From assembly GCF_000218235.1 (NCBI RefSeq), contig NZ_GL945017.1, positions 2,866,422-2,930,421 of the forward strand: a stretch of 64,000 nucleotides of DNA, given 5' to 3'. A model generated the notes under the pieces. The model ran no database searches and was not told the DNA's origin. It saw only the letters and a program-made list of their open reading frames with translations. Of this stretch, positions 36,227 through 45,437 are shown piece after piece (position 1 is the stretch's first letter; each line of letters opens with the position of its first letter). A program made the translations under genes and the position numbers. This DNA comes from Hallella multisaccharivorax DSM 17128. GTDB taxonomy: Bacteria > Bacteroidota > Bacteroidia > Bacteroidales > Bacteroidaceae.

Positions 36227-36620
36227 AATTCTCTTCTATATAGTTCTGTTCATCAAGAGACAAGTTGTATAGTTTAAAAACTTTACAACTTATCTCTTTT
36301 TCTTTTGCAAGTGAATCTCCTTTAATAAGTTCCTCTAAGAGTTCCTTAAACTCCATGTTTGTTTCAGTCCCAATTAAAGGAATTTGTATTGGTTCAATAG
36401 CCTGTACGCTAACAAGTAAATCTCCAGTACCAGTCTTTGGAGCATCTTTGAGTAAATAATGTCCCATCGGAGAGTTTAACACGCAACATATAAATTCAAT
36501 ATTCTCACCTGTAGCAAAGCATGTGCTATCAAGTCCTAAAGTCATATTGTCATTGTAGCAAAATCGAAGAATAGAACCAACTCTCTTCCATAGCATTTTT
36601 GGCTTATAAAAATCCTCCAT
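36219..36620 (-). pseudogene. silent specificity cassette 2 (second half-domain only)
   Basis: A 133-residue frame starting MEDFYKPKMLWKR at the 22-bp repeat B and ending at a stop that overlaps cassette 1's end. It corresponds only to the part of the methyltransferase after the B repeat, with a different sequence (ENIEFICCVLNSPMGHYLL, IQIPLIG). It lacks promoter, first half-domain and catalytic part, so it is a storage copy. Inversion between the B copies at 35821 and 36597 would join it to cassette 1's first half. Confidence 0.82.
36597..36618 (-). repeat. inversion repeat B, copy 2 (22 bp)
   Basis: Same 22 bases as 35821-35842 but on the minus strand, at the start of silent cassette 2. 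Confidence 0.85.
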
Positions 36621-36649
36621 TTAAGAGACTTAAAATCTGTTTATGGTTG

Positions 36650-36718
36650 TTTTGTCGTATATAAACGATATTTTTATATAAATTTTGTCGTATGTAAACG
36701 ACAAAATATGTATCTTTG
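36650..36718 (+). promoter_or_regulatory. promoter with twin palindromic operator-like sites, before the AAA ATPase
   Basis: TATCTTTG at 36711-36718 is a good -7 box, 31 bases before the ATG at 36749. Upstream are two related 24-bp palindromes, 33 bases apart: 36683-36706 (TTTTGTCGT/ACGACAAAA, perfect arms) and 36650-36673 (TTTTGTCGT with a degenerate right arm). The nearer one covers the expected -33 region, so binding of a dimeric regulator there should block transcription. Confidence 0.65.
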
Positions 36719-36748
36719 TAGCAAATTAAGCATTAACATAAGAAGTAT

Positions 36749-38005
36749 ATGACGAAAGACTTAATAAAAGTGCTCATTTCAGAATACCAAGACTTCGTGT
36801 CGCAAGTGGAACTCATTCCTCGTGACGTGGAGCTTGTGGACGGACTTAATTATGTATTTGTAGGCTTGAGACACGCAGGAAAATCATACTTGATGTTCCA
36901 GCGTATAGCGCAATTGATAGCACAAGGACATAAGAAAGAAGAAATATTGTATTTCAATTTTGAGGATGACCGAATAGATTCTTTGGAAGTCAAAGACCTT
37001 GACTTGATAAAAACGTGCTATGAAGAGATGTATGATTCTCGTCCTATATTCTTTTTGGACGAAATACAATTGGTGAATAGGTGGGAGAAGTTTGCCCGCA
37101 GATTAGCCGACCAAAAATATCAAGTATACATCACTGGCAGCAATGCGAAGATGCTGAGTAGTGAGATTGCGACCACGCTTGGTGGCAGATACATGATACA
37201 TGAAGTATATCCTTATTCTTTGCAAGAATATTTGAAGGCCAGTGGTATTGACATACATGAAAAGAATGCAATATTTACATTCGGCAAACAGATTGTGAAG
37301 TTGGCAAATAGTTATTTCCAACATGGGGGTTTGCCCGAAACCGTAGGTATGAAAGAACCTCGTTCGTGGATGAGCAATCTTTTTAGCAAGATATTCTTTG
37401 GCGACTTGGTAGCAAGATACAGGATTCGCAATGATTACGCATTGCGTGTGATGATACGCAAAATGGCTGAGAGTGTAAAGCAACCTCTTTCATATAACAG
37501 ACTTGCAAGCATTGTCAGTAGTACAGGTAAGAAATTAAGTACCGATGCAGCGATAGATTATGTAGACTATATGACTGAAACCTGGCTCATATTGCCTTAC
37601 GAGAATCTGTATGGCAAGTTACAAGACAAGGAGTCTAACCGCAAATATTATTTCACGGATAATGGTTTGCTTCATCTTTTTCTTGTTGACGCCAACACAT
37701 CCTTACTTGAAAATATTGTAGCGATAACACTCAGACGCAAATATGGCGATGATTGCTATTTTTGGAACAGCAAGAATGCAGAAGTGGACTTTGTTGTCCC
37801 GGAAGAAGAATTGGCTGTGCAGGTGTCCTATTCCATGACAGATGCTGAAACGTTTAAGCGTGAAACAGATGCCCTGATAAAACTGCACTCGGTTCAGCCG
37901 ATCAGCAAAATGATGGTTGTCACCATGGAAGAAGAAAGCATCGTTGAAAAAGATGGCTTTCATATAGAACTCATTCCTTTATGGAAATGGCTACTTAGGT
38001 TCTAA
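36749..38005 (+). CDS. AAA-type ATPase with DUF4143 (AAA_14), inside the invertible segment
   Basis: 418 residues. The P-loop VGLRHAGKSYLM (about 33-44) is followed by the Walker B-like IFFLDEIQLVNRWEKF. The middle reads YITGSNAKMLSSEIATTLGGRY, and the C-terminal DUF4143/nuclease-like part (about 200-418) contains NSKNAEVDFVV, a PD-(D/E)XK-like pattern. Such ATPases are common in Bacteroidales, function unclear, often near defence or mobile genes. It has its own promoter within the flipping segment, so its orientation relative to neighbours would change but its transcription need not. Confidence 0.85.
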   Translation: MTKDLIKVLISEYQDFVSQVELIPRDVELVDGLNYVFVGLRHAGKSYLMFQRIAQLIAQGHKKEEILYFNFEDDRIDSLEVKDLDLIKTCYEEMYDSRPIFFLDEIQLVNRWEKFARRLADQKYQVYITGSNAKMLSSEIATTLGGRYMIHEVYPYSLQEYLKASGIDIHEKNAIFTFGKQIVKLANSYFQHGGLPETVGMKEPRSWMSNLFSKIFFGDLVARYRIRNDYALRVMIRKMAESVKQPLSYNRLASIVSSTGKKLSTDAAIDYVDYMTETWLILPYENLYGKLQDKESNRKYYFTDNGLLHLFLVDANTSLLENIVAITLRRKYGDDCYFWNSKNAEVDFVVPEEELAVQVSYSMTDAETFKRETDALIKLHSVQPISKMMVVTMEEESIVEKDGFHIELIPLWKWLLRF

Positions 38006-38018
38006 TGTATTGGATTTT

Positions 38019-38051
38019 TATGGTGGACAAATTTTCTTATTGTCCGCCATA
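38019..38051. terminator. hairpin between convergent ATPase and methyltransferase genes
   Basis: TATGGTGGACAA and TTGTCCGCCATA pair (one G-T) around an AT-rich loop between the two converging stops. It can act in both directions and is inside the invertible segment. Confidence 0.7.
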
Positions 38052-38056
38052 AACAT

Positions 38057-41000
38057 CTACACTTGTCTGTTTTTTATGAAAGCGATTTCTGAAGGTGTAA
38101 GATTGAATACTTTATAAAAATCGTTTTCTTTAGCAATCGGTGGTATAGGTATTTCTAATACATAAATTGAAAACATCCTAACAGCCTTTTCCCCAAGTTG
38201 AACTGACAATGTTCTGTAGTACCAATCAACAAGAGATGTATTCAAATATCTATTGAGATGTTTCAAGACACTAAGGTCTTCTGTAGCAATGAAATAAGTT
38301 GTATTATTGCAAAACATCACATCTTCACACATACAAAAGCTTAAATGCTGAGTAATGTCTGCATAAAATAATTTTGGCTTATAAAAATCCTCCAAATAAG
38401 TGCAATTCCTGAGGTTATATGGCGTTTCTCCTTTGTCGGCTCTCTTTGAAATTTTATCCCAATACTGGTCAAGATGAGCTTTTACAGCAGGATAATCCTC
38501 AATATGAATACGTTCCAACTTACCACGAATGCCATTATGAGTATTGATAAGCCACAGGTTTGCCCAGTTATATCCATACCTTTTGATATCCCTGCCACGC
38601 AGAATCGGTCGTATAAGTTCAGCCGTTCGTTTGCGCTCATCCTCGGACTTGCAGTTGGCTAATATTTCATCTCGCTTTTCTGTTGAGATAATGAAAGCCT
38701 CGTTGTAACCAGTAAGTACACCACGATATATGTTTATGTCCCAATCTTTGAGAGGTGTCCCAACAGCCTCAATCTTTCGCTTGATGCTCTGCCCTATTGG
38801 AGACAATATTACCCAGCTATCGCTATTATTAAACTCACATATTGCACCACTCTGCTGCACGAAATCGCTCAAATTCTTCACGCTATCCTTGTTTTGCTTG
38901 TTGGTAACAGCACACCATGTCTTATGCTCATTGGAGGCTTTGGCAAAGAGCAGGATATTTGTATCCACTGTTGCACTCTCAAAGATTTTCACGCCGGCAA
39001 AATCTATCAAGAGCATGGGATTGGTGTTCTTGGCGAAGAAGTCGCGAGTCTTTTCACCATAGCCAGCACGCATCCACTTGTTTGACGTGATATAGCAAAG
39101 ATGGCCATTGGGCTTCAGTAACTGATAGCCACGTTCGTAGAATAGGCAATATATATCGCCTGTGCGCGCAAAGGTTTTGTAGTTACAGCCTGCATACAAT
39201 TGTGCCAATTCACCACCATTATTCTGCAATTGGATGTACGGCGGATTGCCTATAACAATGTCAAAGCCATCGCTGACTCCAAACATCCATTCTGGGTCGA
39301 AGAAGCCGGCAACGGCATTTTGGTCGTATAGATTCCATTCTGCAAGCTGCTTAGCATCAGCAGGGGCAAAGTCATTATCTTCAGCCAACAGACGAGCAAG
39401 TTTCTCGCGAAGTTCTTTATCTTTTTGCCGCAATGTGCTTTTGCGGTTTGCCGTCTTGGCTGCAAAATGCTCATGGCGGATTTCCGTCAAGGCCTGTTTC
39501 GTTGGCTTTATCTCTGGATTCTCAAACAGGTTATGGCTTGGCTGTTGCTTTTTGGCAATCAAAGAGTTTGCAGCGACAAACTTTGTTTCGAGGTTAGGCA
39601 ATGTGGGAATGCCAAAATTGGGCTTGTTTGCATCTTTCTCACAATTGCAGATAAGCGAGATGAAGAAACGTAACTTCGTGATTTGGACTGCAATACTCTG
39701 AATGTCACTACCATAGATACAGTTCTCGATGATAGACAGCTTCAAGTCATAAGTATTCTCCCCGGGAGAAATATGACTAAGAATATCTATCATGCGATTG
39801 AGCAATCCCATAGGGAATGCTCCCGAACCACAGGCAGGGTCGAGTATCTTTATGGCTTTCAGTTTGTCTGCAACAATTTTGTATTCATCCGTTTTTGTCT
39901 TGTCGTAACTGAACTCGGGTGAGAACAGCGAGCGTACAAAAGCGGTGTTGCCCAAATAAGAAATAAGACTCTCATCAACCATATAGTTGACGATTTCACG
40001 TGGTGTATAGAACGAGCCACTTTGATTGCGTGCCGTTTCTCTTGTCTCCGGGTTATAGGCGCCCAACAGGTTTTCAAAAACCTTACCAAGCAGTTCCGGA
40101 TCAAGTGCCACCTGTTGCTCTTCTGGAGAGTTTTCTTCAATAGTGAAATTATAGCGGCTGAGTATTGATATTAAACCTTTCTCCTCATCAAAGAAAAGGA
40201 TATTCGGCACTACAGCACGGTTGCGGTAGCGTCCGTCGGCAAACTTCTTGTCGTTACGGCTGAAACCGTCATCATTGTAGGCCTGCTCCACTCCGTCAAT
40301 TGTCTTGGTCTTGTCAAGACATTCAAAGAGACCACCATTGAGGAAAGGAACCTCCGAGAACATCTTTATCACTTCATCCTCACTGATCTTGAACATTTCG
40401 GGATAGCGATAAAGCGTCTTGATGTCTTTCTTCACATTGGTTGCAAAACGGCGCTTGTTGCCCTGCTCATCCTCTATGGCACGGTTTAGTGTGGCAAAGA
40501 ACAAGTTCTGAAGGATGGCATTGTAGTAGTTGCCAATCTCCTTGCTTTCAGGGTCAAAGTCTTTCAATATCGTTTCGAGGAAATCCACATCAAAGATTTT
40601 GTCTGGCACAAGGTCTTTCTGCTTGATAAACCACACGAACATGATTCGGGTTATCATGCGGATAATCTTTGTTTCAATATCCTCACGATCATCATCTTCC
40701 GTTGATGTGTTGTTCGGAAAATACACGCCCGATGCAGGGTCCACGGCCCATTGGTACCAGTCAAACAAATCTTTATAGAATTGCTTGGTAAGCGCTTCGA
40801 CAGAGAAGGCTGCCGTAACATCGCTTAAAGACTGTTTACTATCCTTCAGCGCATGAAACTGCTCAATGGCGGTACGGCATCCGCGACCTTCTCCAAGAAG
40901 ATAGGTGTATCGCTTTGTATTAGTTGAAAGCTTCTCATAGTCACCCTTCTTGTTGAATCCCCATGTCTCACTGACATAAGAGAAACGCAACACGCTCTCG

Positions 41001-41311
41001 TTTTTGCGATAACAGAACATGAACGCACCTGCATAGCCCATGCGTCGCCAATCGGCAGTGAGCATATCCCGAATTCCACGCTTGTTGCGTTCTATATCTA
41101 CCTTATCCGATAATTCAACTTCATAGATAGCTAATTGCTGTTCGTCTGACAACGTGACAGTGCCAAGTTTGAGAGCTTCCTTGGCAAAGCGGCTATTTAC
41201 TTTCACTTCGTATGGAGTTCTAAAGACCACTTTGTTAAGGAAGATATCATGAAGCAACCGCTGCCACGCCTCCCTGTTGTATCTTGATTCTATTATTCCC
41301 TTGTAATCCAT
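38057..41311 (-). CDS. Eco57I-type DNA adenine methyltransferase/specificity protein, expressed variant
   Basis: About 1084 residues from ATG 41311, preferred because it lies just after the helicase stop and gives the family-like start MDYKGIIESRYNREAW. The N-terminal 450 residues are helical. The N6-adenine methylase core has motif I DPACGSGAFPMG (about 490) and the catalytic NPPY (about 687, IGNPPYIQLQ). The C-terminal TaqI-like specificity domain (about 813-1084) is the part bounded by inversion repeats A and B. No PD-(D/E)XK nuclease motif was obvious, so cleavage is probably done by the PLD-helicase encoded upstream. It should methylate host DNA at a site set by whichever cassette is in place. 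Confidence 0.9.
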   Translation of the reverse strand: MDYKGIIESRYNREAWQRLLHDIFLNKVVFRTPYEVKVNSRFAKEALKLGTVTLSDEQQLAIYEVELSDKVDIERNKRGIRDMLTADWRRMGYAGAFMFCYRKNESVLRFSYVSETWGFNKKGDYEKLSTNTKRYTYLLGEGRGCRTAIEQFHALKDSKQSLSDVTAAFSVEALTKQFYKDLFDWYQWAVDPASGVYFPNNTSTEDDDREDIETKIIRMITRIMFVWFIKQKDLVPDKIFDVDFLETILKDFDPESKEIGNYYNAILQNLFFATLNRAIEDEQGNKRRFATNVKKDIKTLYRYPEMFKISEDEVIKMFSEVPFLNGGLFECLDKTKTIDGVEQAYNDDGFSRNDKKFADGRYRNRAVVPNILFFDEEKGLISILSRYNFTIEENSPEEQQVALDPELLGKVFENLLGAYNPETRETARNQSGSFYTPREIVNYMVDESLISYLGNTAFVRSLFSPEFSYDKTKTDEYKIVADKLKAIKILDPACGSGAFPMGLLNRMIDILSHISPGENTYDLKLSIIENCIYGSDIQSIAVQITKLRFFISLICNCEKDANKPNFGIPTLPNLETKFVAANSLIAKKQQPSHNLFENPEIKPTKQALTEIRHEHFAAKTANRKSTLRQKDKELREKLARLLAEDNDFAPADAKQLAEWNLYDQNAVAGFFDPEWMFGVSDGFDIVIGNPPYIQLQNNGGELAQLYAGCNYKTFARTGDIYCLFYERGYQLLKPNGHLCYITSNKWMRAGYGEKTRDFFAKNTNPMLLIDFAGVKIFESATVDTNILLFAKASNEHKTWCAVTNKQNKDSVKNLSDFVQQSGAICEFNNSDSWVILSPIGQSIKRKIEAVGTPLKDWDINIYRGVLTGYNEAFIISTEKRDEILANCKSEDERKRTAELIRPILRGRDIKRYGYNWANLWLINTHNGIRGKLERIHIEDYPAVKAHLDQYWDKISKRADKGETPYNLRNCTYLEDFYKPKLFYADITQHLSFCMCEDVMFCNNTTYFIATEDLSVLKHLNRYLNTSLVDWYYRTLSVQLGEKAVRMFSIYVLEIPIPPIAKENDFYKVFNLTPSEIAFIKNRQV
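38372..38393 (-). repeat. inversion repeat B, copy 3 (expressed locus)
   Basis: The same 22 bases as at 35821, on the minus strand, encoding EDFYKPK within the expressed methyltransferase (about residue 972). Confidence 0.85.
38846..38871 (-). repeat. inversion repeat A, right copy (expressed locus)
   Basis: The 26-bp inverted twin of 35310-35335, encoding LSDFVQQSG at about residue 813 of the methyltransferase, the border between constant and variable parts. Confidence 0.85.
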
Positions 41312-41321
41312 TGCGTATGTT

Positions 41322-44300
41322 CTATTTAAACGATTCGGACAGAATGATCTCTGCATCTGTTTCTTGCTCGTTCATCTGAGCTTCTTGAGCGACGAAATAG
41401 GGAGCGTATTTCTTTGCCATATCGATTATCTCATTCAGCGCGTCAGCCGGCGACAACTTGTTCTTGCCACTGCGGGTAAGATCCTTCTGTATGCGTTGCA
41501 AACGTTTGGGGATATATGTGATAACACCTCGTTCTGCCAGAGTTTTTAATTGACTAACTTTTATGCGTACATCAGGATCATCTATTTCGCGGATAAAAAG
41601 ATTAAGCAAACTGACTGCGGTTGTGACTTGTGCACCAAGAGACTTTTGCGCATCTTGCGCATTTTCCTGGTCGCACATTTCCTCATCTTGTATGGCACGA
41701 AATTTTTGCAATGCCATATTGATATGCTTGTAATGTTGTTCTATGCGCTCAACGGGCTGCTCATCTTTATTTGCCTTGAAATACTTAAGTGCATCAAGCA
41801 CCGACAATTCCCGGGCGGTTTCAGACACGAGGAAGAACACCTTACGGAAGTTCGTTTTGAGAAACACGAGCGTGTCTCCGGACAGTGTCACGCCATCAAC
41901 CTGTCTTGCGTCACGCCCGGTCCTGCTGCGCAATGACAACTTCTCTATGCGATTGTACTCCCTGCGATTGGTCATGTAAAGAGTTCTCAACTCCTCATAG
42001 AAAGGCAATTCCTGGTTATGGTCTTCCTTTTGACGGCTCATCCCCTCATCAAACAATTTGGTAAGGTCCCGGTCAAGAATTTCTTCCTGCGAATAGATTT
42101 GGTTGTCCTCACCAAATGTTGAATGGAACGTTTGTATCTTACTCAAAGCTATCTGGTTCAGATTGATTTCCCTATTACCTTCACGCGATGGATAGAATAC
42201 ATAGTTGTATATGTGCTTTGATGATGAACCTATACGGTTCACACGACCAATGCGCTGCATAAGTCGTGTACTGTTCCAAGGCGTATCGTAGTTGACTATC
42301 ACGTTGGCTCTGTGTAAGTTTACTCCTTCTGCTAAAACGTCGGTTGTGAGGATAATATTGTATTTATTTAGCTTTGTTTTATAATTTGCATCAAAATTCT
42401 CACGAATCGTCTTGAACAGTTTGCTTCGGTTGTCAGCAGAGATGACCAACACATCCTTGCGATTGATGCGCCGTTCGAGGTATTTTACCGTATCAACAGA
42501 CTCTGAGAACACCACCAGCTTTTGCTCAGGGTTACGGTCGGTCTTGAACAACTCATGCTTCAGCAGTTCGTTGAATTTTGCAAACTTGGAATCGTCTTCA
42601 TCAGTTATCCCCTCCCATTCCTTGTACAGTTTCTCAAGTATTTCTTGGTCTTGATGCAACAGCTCAATATACTCAGGATCAAAATCTTCTGCCTTAAATA
42701 CAGAGTTCTTTGGATTCTCCTCTGCTTTAGCATTCAGTTTTTCTTCTATTTCCTCGTCAGACAAACCTGCCTCCAACAAGTTGTTTATGTCAAGGTCGGG
42801 TGCAATGAAAACCTTATCACGACTGAACATGTCAATCATGTTCTGGTTGGCCTGACGGAAATTGTTCAACGATATTTGGAAGGCATAGAAACTGCTTTCA
42901 AGCCGCTTTACCAAACCATTCTTACGGATCCCGGCCAGGCTGCGGCTTATCAGTTCGGCATTGTCGTACAGGCCGTTTGCTGCTTCGGGTTTCAAATAGG
43001 CAATAGCCTGGTAACGGGCATAGCTCAACTTCTTGTCAAGCGTCTCCATCGCGCTTTCAAAAAGATTGGCCAAATGCTCATTCAGCTCATATCTGTTCTC
43101 AATAGGACGTTCAACCTTAGGGAATCCGTTTACGTCTTTGTTATAACGAGCGACGCTTTCAATGTCAGTTCTTGTACGTCGGACGGTCAATGGTTTGATG
43201 ACACGGTCACGCACATGTTCTGCCAACTTTTTGAACTGTGTGACATCGAAATTCGGGTCTTTTCTTAGTTGTTGAAATTCTTTGATCAGAGGAGAGAAAA
43301 ACGCAGTCAAGTTGGCCACGCCGTCTATCGTACAACGGCGGGGATCTTGAAAAAGCTGAATTTCATTATAGATGTCCGCAGGAGTGTTATTCATCGGAGT
43401 CGCTGATATGAGCATCACCTTTTTCTTATAGCCAGGAATATTGCCATGTTCTATACGTGGCATCTTGCAAATTTCCTGTAGTTGTTCAAAGGCAGCGGTG
43501 GTGTGTGAACGAAACTTATGAGCCTCGTCCACCAATATCAAATCGTATTCATCCGCATTCCAATAGTTATAGTTCTCCTCGTCAAGAACCTTTGCCAAAC
43601 TTCCATTGGAAATAAATTTGGCATATTTGTCTATTCCAAAGTCTTTGAAGGTGGCTTTCCAGTTCTGTTCCACAGCCGGAGGATATACTACCAGTATTTT
43701 AGTCTTGTCCCGCCCGTTTTCTATTACGAACTTCTTTGCAATCATGGTCGCAATGACGGTCTTGCCAAGACCTACGACATCCGCGAGGAAAAATCCGTCA
43801 TATTTGATGAGCTTTTGATAGCCCTCCATGACAGCATCCATCTGATAGTCATACTTGGTATACCCCTCAGGCATATCAAACGGATTATTGTCATCTGTAG
43901 CTAATACACGGTCGGAGAAATATTCCATAAGCATTTTGATGTACAAATCGTATGGTGCAACATCTCCCTTTAAATAAGTTCTGTCAATGGATGCCTTTAT
44001 CTCTTCAGCAGTTATTTCGCATCCGTCCGCCTCTTTCCATAACAATTCAAATTCATCCTTGGCAAATTTAACATCATCAAATCTGTCAAGCTTGACATTG
44101 AATTCGTATTGTTTGTCTTGTGAAATACCAAGTCCATTACCAGACAAATTGCTTGAACCAGTTATGGCTATACCCTGTGAATACTGGTTGAAATCATCGG
44201 GATACAGGACATACAACTTTGCATGTATTCTCTTTGAAGGGTGAGCACGAAGTTCAAGTTTGCCATCTATAAGATCCTGAACCATCTGAAGCATGCCATT

Positions 44301-44651
44301 CTCCACTTCCTTTGAATAGTTGGAATGCTCTATGTCTTTGCGGATTTTGCGCAGGCAATCTTCTTTCACCTCTTCTTCTGCTCCAAGGAACATTTTCCCC
44401 TGCGTTGCAGCTTGAGCTATGTACTTGTCAACATCAATGCCAATAAGAACCCGCACCTTATTGATATTGTCCAAGAATGGGCGCAAGGAAAAATAGCCTG
44501 ATGCACGCAGAAAGCCCACTACTGCATCAAGATTCTTGATATGATTGTTGTGCTGTAACACACCCTCAAACTCTTTCATAAGAGTGTTACCATTCCTATT
44601 CGTAAAGAAATTGGAATTTGTCGGTTGTATATTATTAGTTGTTTCGTTCAT
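41322..44651 (-). CDS. PLD-nuclease/SNF2-type helicase (restriction translocase)
   Basis: A 1109-residue protein. The N-terminal phospholipase D-like domain (about 30-190) has one HxK motif (IHAKLYVLYPDDF) and GSSNLSGNGL, the kind used as a nuclease. An SNF2/DEAD helicase follows, with Walker A ADVVGLGKTV (about 292), DEAH (LVDEAHKFR, about 377) and a C-terminal motif VI region (NSTRLMQRIGRVNRIG). It is followed after ten bases by the methyltransferase. Together they look like a two-gene restriction system in which this protein translocates on and cuts unmodified DNA. DISARM and BREX also pair helicases, PLD proteins and adenine methylases, but their other genes are absent here. Confidence 0.87.
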   Translation of the reverse strand: MNETTNNIQPTNSNFFTNRNGNTLMKEFEGVLQHNNHIKNLDAVVGFLRASGYFSLRPFLDNINKVRVLIGIDVDKYIAQAATQGKMFLGAEEEVKEDCLRKIRKDIEHSNYSKEVENGMLQMVQDLIDGKLELRAHPSKRIHAKLYVLYPDDFNQYSQGIAITGSSNLSGNGLGISQDKQYEFNVKLDRFDDVKFAKDEFELLWKEADGCEITAEEIKASIDRTYLKGDVAPYDLYIKMLMEYFSDRVLATDDNNPFDMPEGYTKYDYQMDAVMEGYQKLIKYDGFFLADVVGLGKTVIATMIAKKFVIENGRDKTKILVVYPPAVEQNWKATFKDFGIDKYAKFISNGSLAKVLDEENYNYWNADEYDLILVDEAHKFRSHTTAAFEQLQEICKMPRIEHGNIPGYKKKVMLISATPMNNTPADIYNEIQLFQDPRRCTIDGVANLTAFFSPLIKEFQQLRKDPNFDVTQFKKLAEHVRDRVIKPLTVRRTRTDIESVARYNKDVNGFPKVERPIENRYELNEHLANLFESAMETLDKKLSYARYQAIAYLKPEAANGLYDNAELISRSLAGIRKNGLVKRLESSFYAFQISLNNFRQANQNMIDMFSRDKVFIAPDLDINNLLEAGLSDEEIEEKLNAKAEENPKNSVFKAEDFDPEYIELLHQDQEILEKLYKEWEGITDEDDSKFAKFNELLKHELFKTDRNPEQKLVVFSESVDTVKYLERRINRKDVLVISADNRSKLFKTIRENFDANYKTKLNKYNIILTTDVLAEGVNLHRANVIVNYDTPWNSTRLMQRIGRVNRIGSSSKHIYNYVFYPSREGNREINLNQIALSKIQTFHSTFGEDNQIYSQEEILDRDLTKLFDEGMSRQKEDHNQELPFYEELRTLYMTNRREYNRIEKLSLRSRTGRDARQVDGVTLSGDTLVFLKTNFRKVFFLVSETARELSVLDALKYFKANKDEQPVERIEQHYKHINMALQKFRAIQDEEMCDQENAQDAQKSLGAQVTTAVSLLNLFIREIDDPDVRIKVSQLKTLAERGVITYIPKRLQRIQKDLTRSGKNKLSPADALNEIIDMAKKYAPYFVAQEAQMNEQETDAEIILSESFK

Positions 44652-44673
44652 GTTGTGGTTCTAATTAGGTTCA

Positions 44674-45300
44674 TTATTGTTTTACTCCTGGCATCTTCTT
44701 ATACACGAAACTTTCTCCACCTGGGAAATATGCTTTGAATACAATACTAAGAAATTGCGCAATGTCCTTCCGCCTCTTGCCTATTTTTTTGAAGAAAGCG
44801 GAACTGGCATAAGACATGAGGTCAGCTTGACTACACTTGGTATTGACGGCAATTTCCACTTGTGGTATTACTATCTGGTCACGCTCGGCAAAAGTTATGG
44901 CACAGGCATTGATAGCCTCTTGTTCCTCTTTGCTGAATGTGCTTATTTTTTCCGCAAACCAACCGAGAGTTTCCTGTATCTTGCGTTTCCTTTCCTCATC
45001 CACAGCTTGCGACATGGCAGCAGCACGTTCTGACTCCAACTTCTCCACAGTATCTTCAAGCACCGCCACCTTTTTCTTCATGACATTGTACTTTACCATA
45101 TTTGCCATGACGAAGTAATAGCAACATATGGCAACGATGAAGACAAGCACGGCTTGATAGCGTAGCTCGTCCACAATATTGTTCAGCCCTGTAATATAAT
45201 GGCTCATGATTGGCACTGCCATCAACGACAACGCAGCACCAACATACATGAACCTAATCGACATGGCGCAAAAGCAAAGTGCCAGTAATGCTGTTCCCAT
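44674..45300 (-). CDS. membrane protein with coiled coil, unknown
   Basis: 208 residues: two or three N-terminal membrane helices (about 1-65), then a coiled coil (about 70-105, VAVLEDTVEKLESERAAAMSQ) and a C-terminal soluble region of about 100 residues. No family recognised. It lies 22 bases upstream of the helicase gene on the same strand, so it is probably part of the same operon. It might be an unrelated cargo gene. Confidence 0.65.
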   Translation of the reverse strand: MGTALLALCFCAMSIRFMYVGAALSLMAVPIMSHYITGLNNIVDELRYQAVLVFIVAICCYYFVMANMVKYNVMKKKVAVLEDTVEKLESERAAAMSQAVDEERKRKIQETLGWFAEKISTFSKEEQEAINACAITFAERDQIVIPQVEIAVNTKCSQADLMSYASSAFFKKIGKRRKDIAQFLSIVFKAYFPGGESFVYKKMPGVKQ

Positions 45301-45301
45301 A

Positions 45302-45424
45302 TTATTCTGTTTTATTGTTTTGTTTCACGCACTCTTCGTCATATAAGTCACCATCTTCATGAAGCAGATATTCATATTCAGTACCGACAAGGCTCTCACG
45401 GTCATATTCTTTCCTGTACTCCAT
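45302..45424 (-). CDS. very small acidic protein (40 residues)
   Basis: A short frame: MEYRKEYDRESLVG, then TEYEYLLHEDGDLYDEE, ending CVKQNNKTE. It is rich in Glu, Asp and Tyr. It ends one base before the start of the membrane protein gene, a spacing that suggests a real, coupled gene. No family recognised; small acidic proteins in defence loci are sometimes regulators or inhibitors, which is only speculation here. Confidence 0.5.
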   Translation of the reverse strand: MEYRKEYDRESLVGTEYEYLLHEDGDLYDEECVKQNNKTE

Positions 45425-45437
45425 GATGTAAAATAAC

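Larger units (their letters stand above)
35310..38871. other. invertible segment (shufflon-like) of the restriction system
   Basis: Bounded by an identical 26-bp sequence (TGAGCGATTTCG...) in inverted orientation at 35310-35335 and 38846-38871. Inside are a 53-bp identical inverted pair (35393-35445 and 38736-38788) and a 22-bp sequence present three times (35821 plus; 36597 and 38372 minus). The segment holds silent cassettes 1 and 2, an AAA ATPase gene and the expressed 3' end of the methyltransferase. All frames stay open across the repeats. Inversion itself is inferred. Confidence 0.88.
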
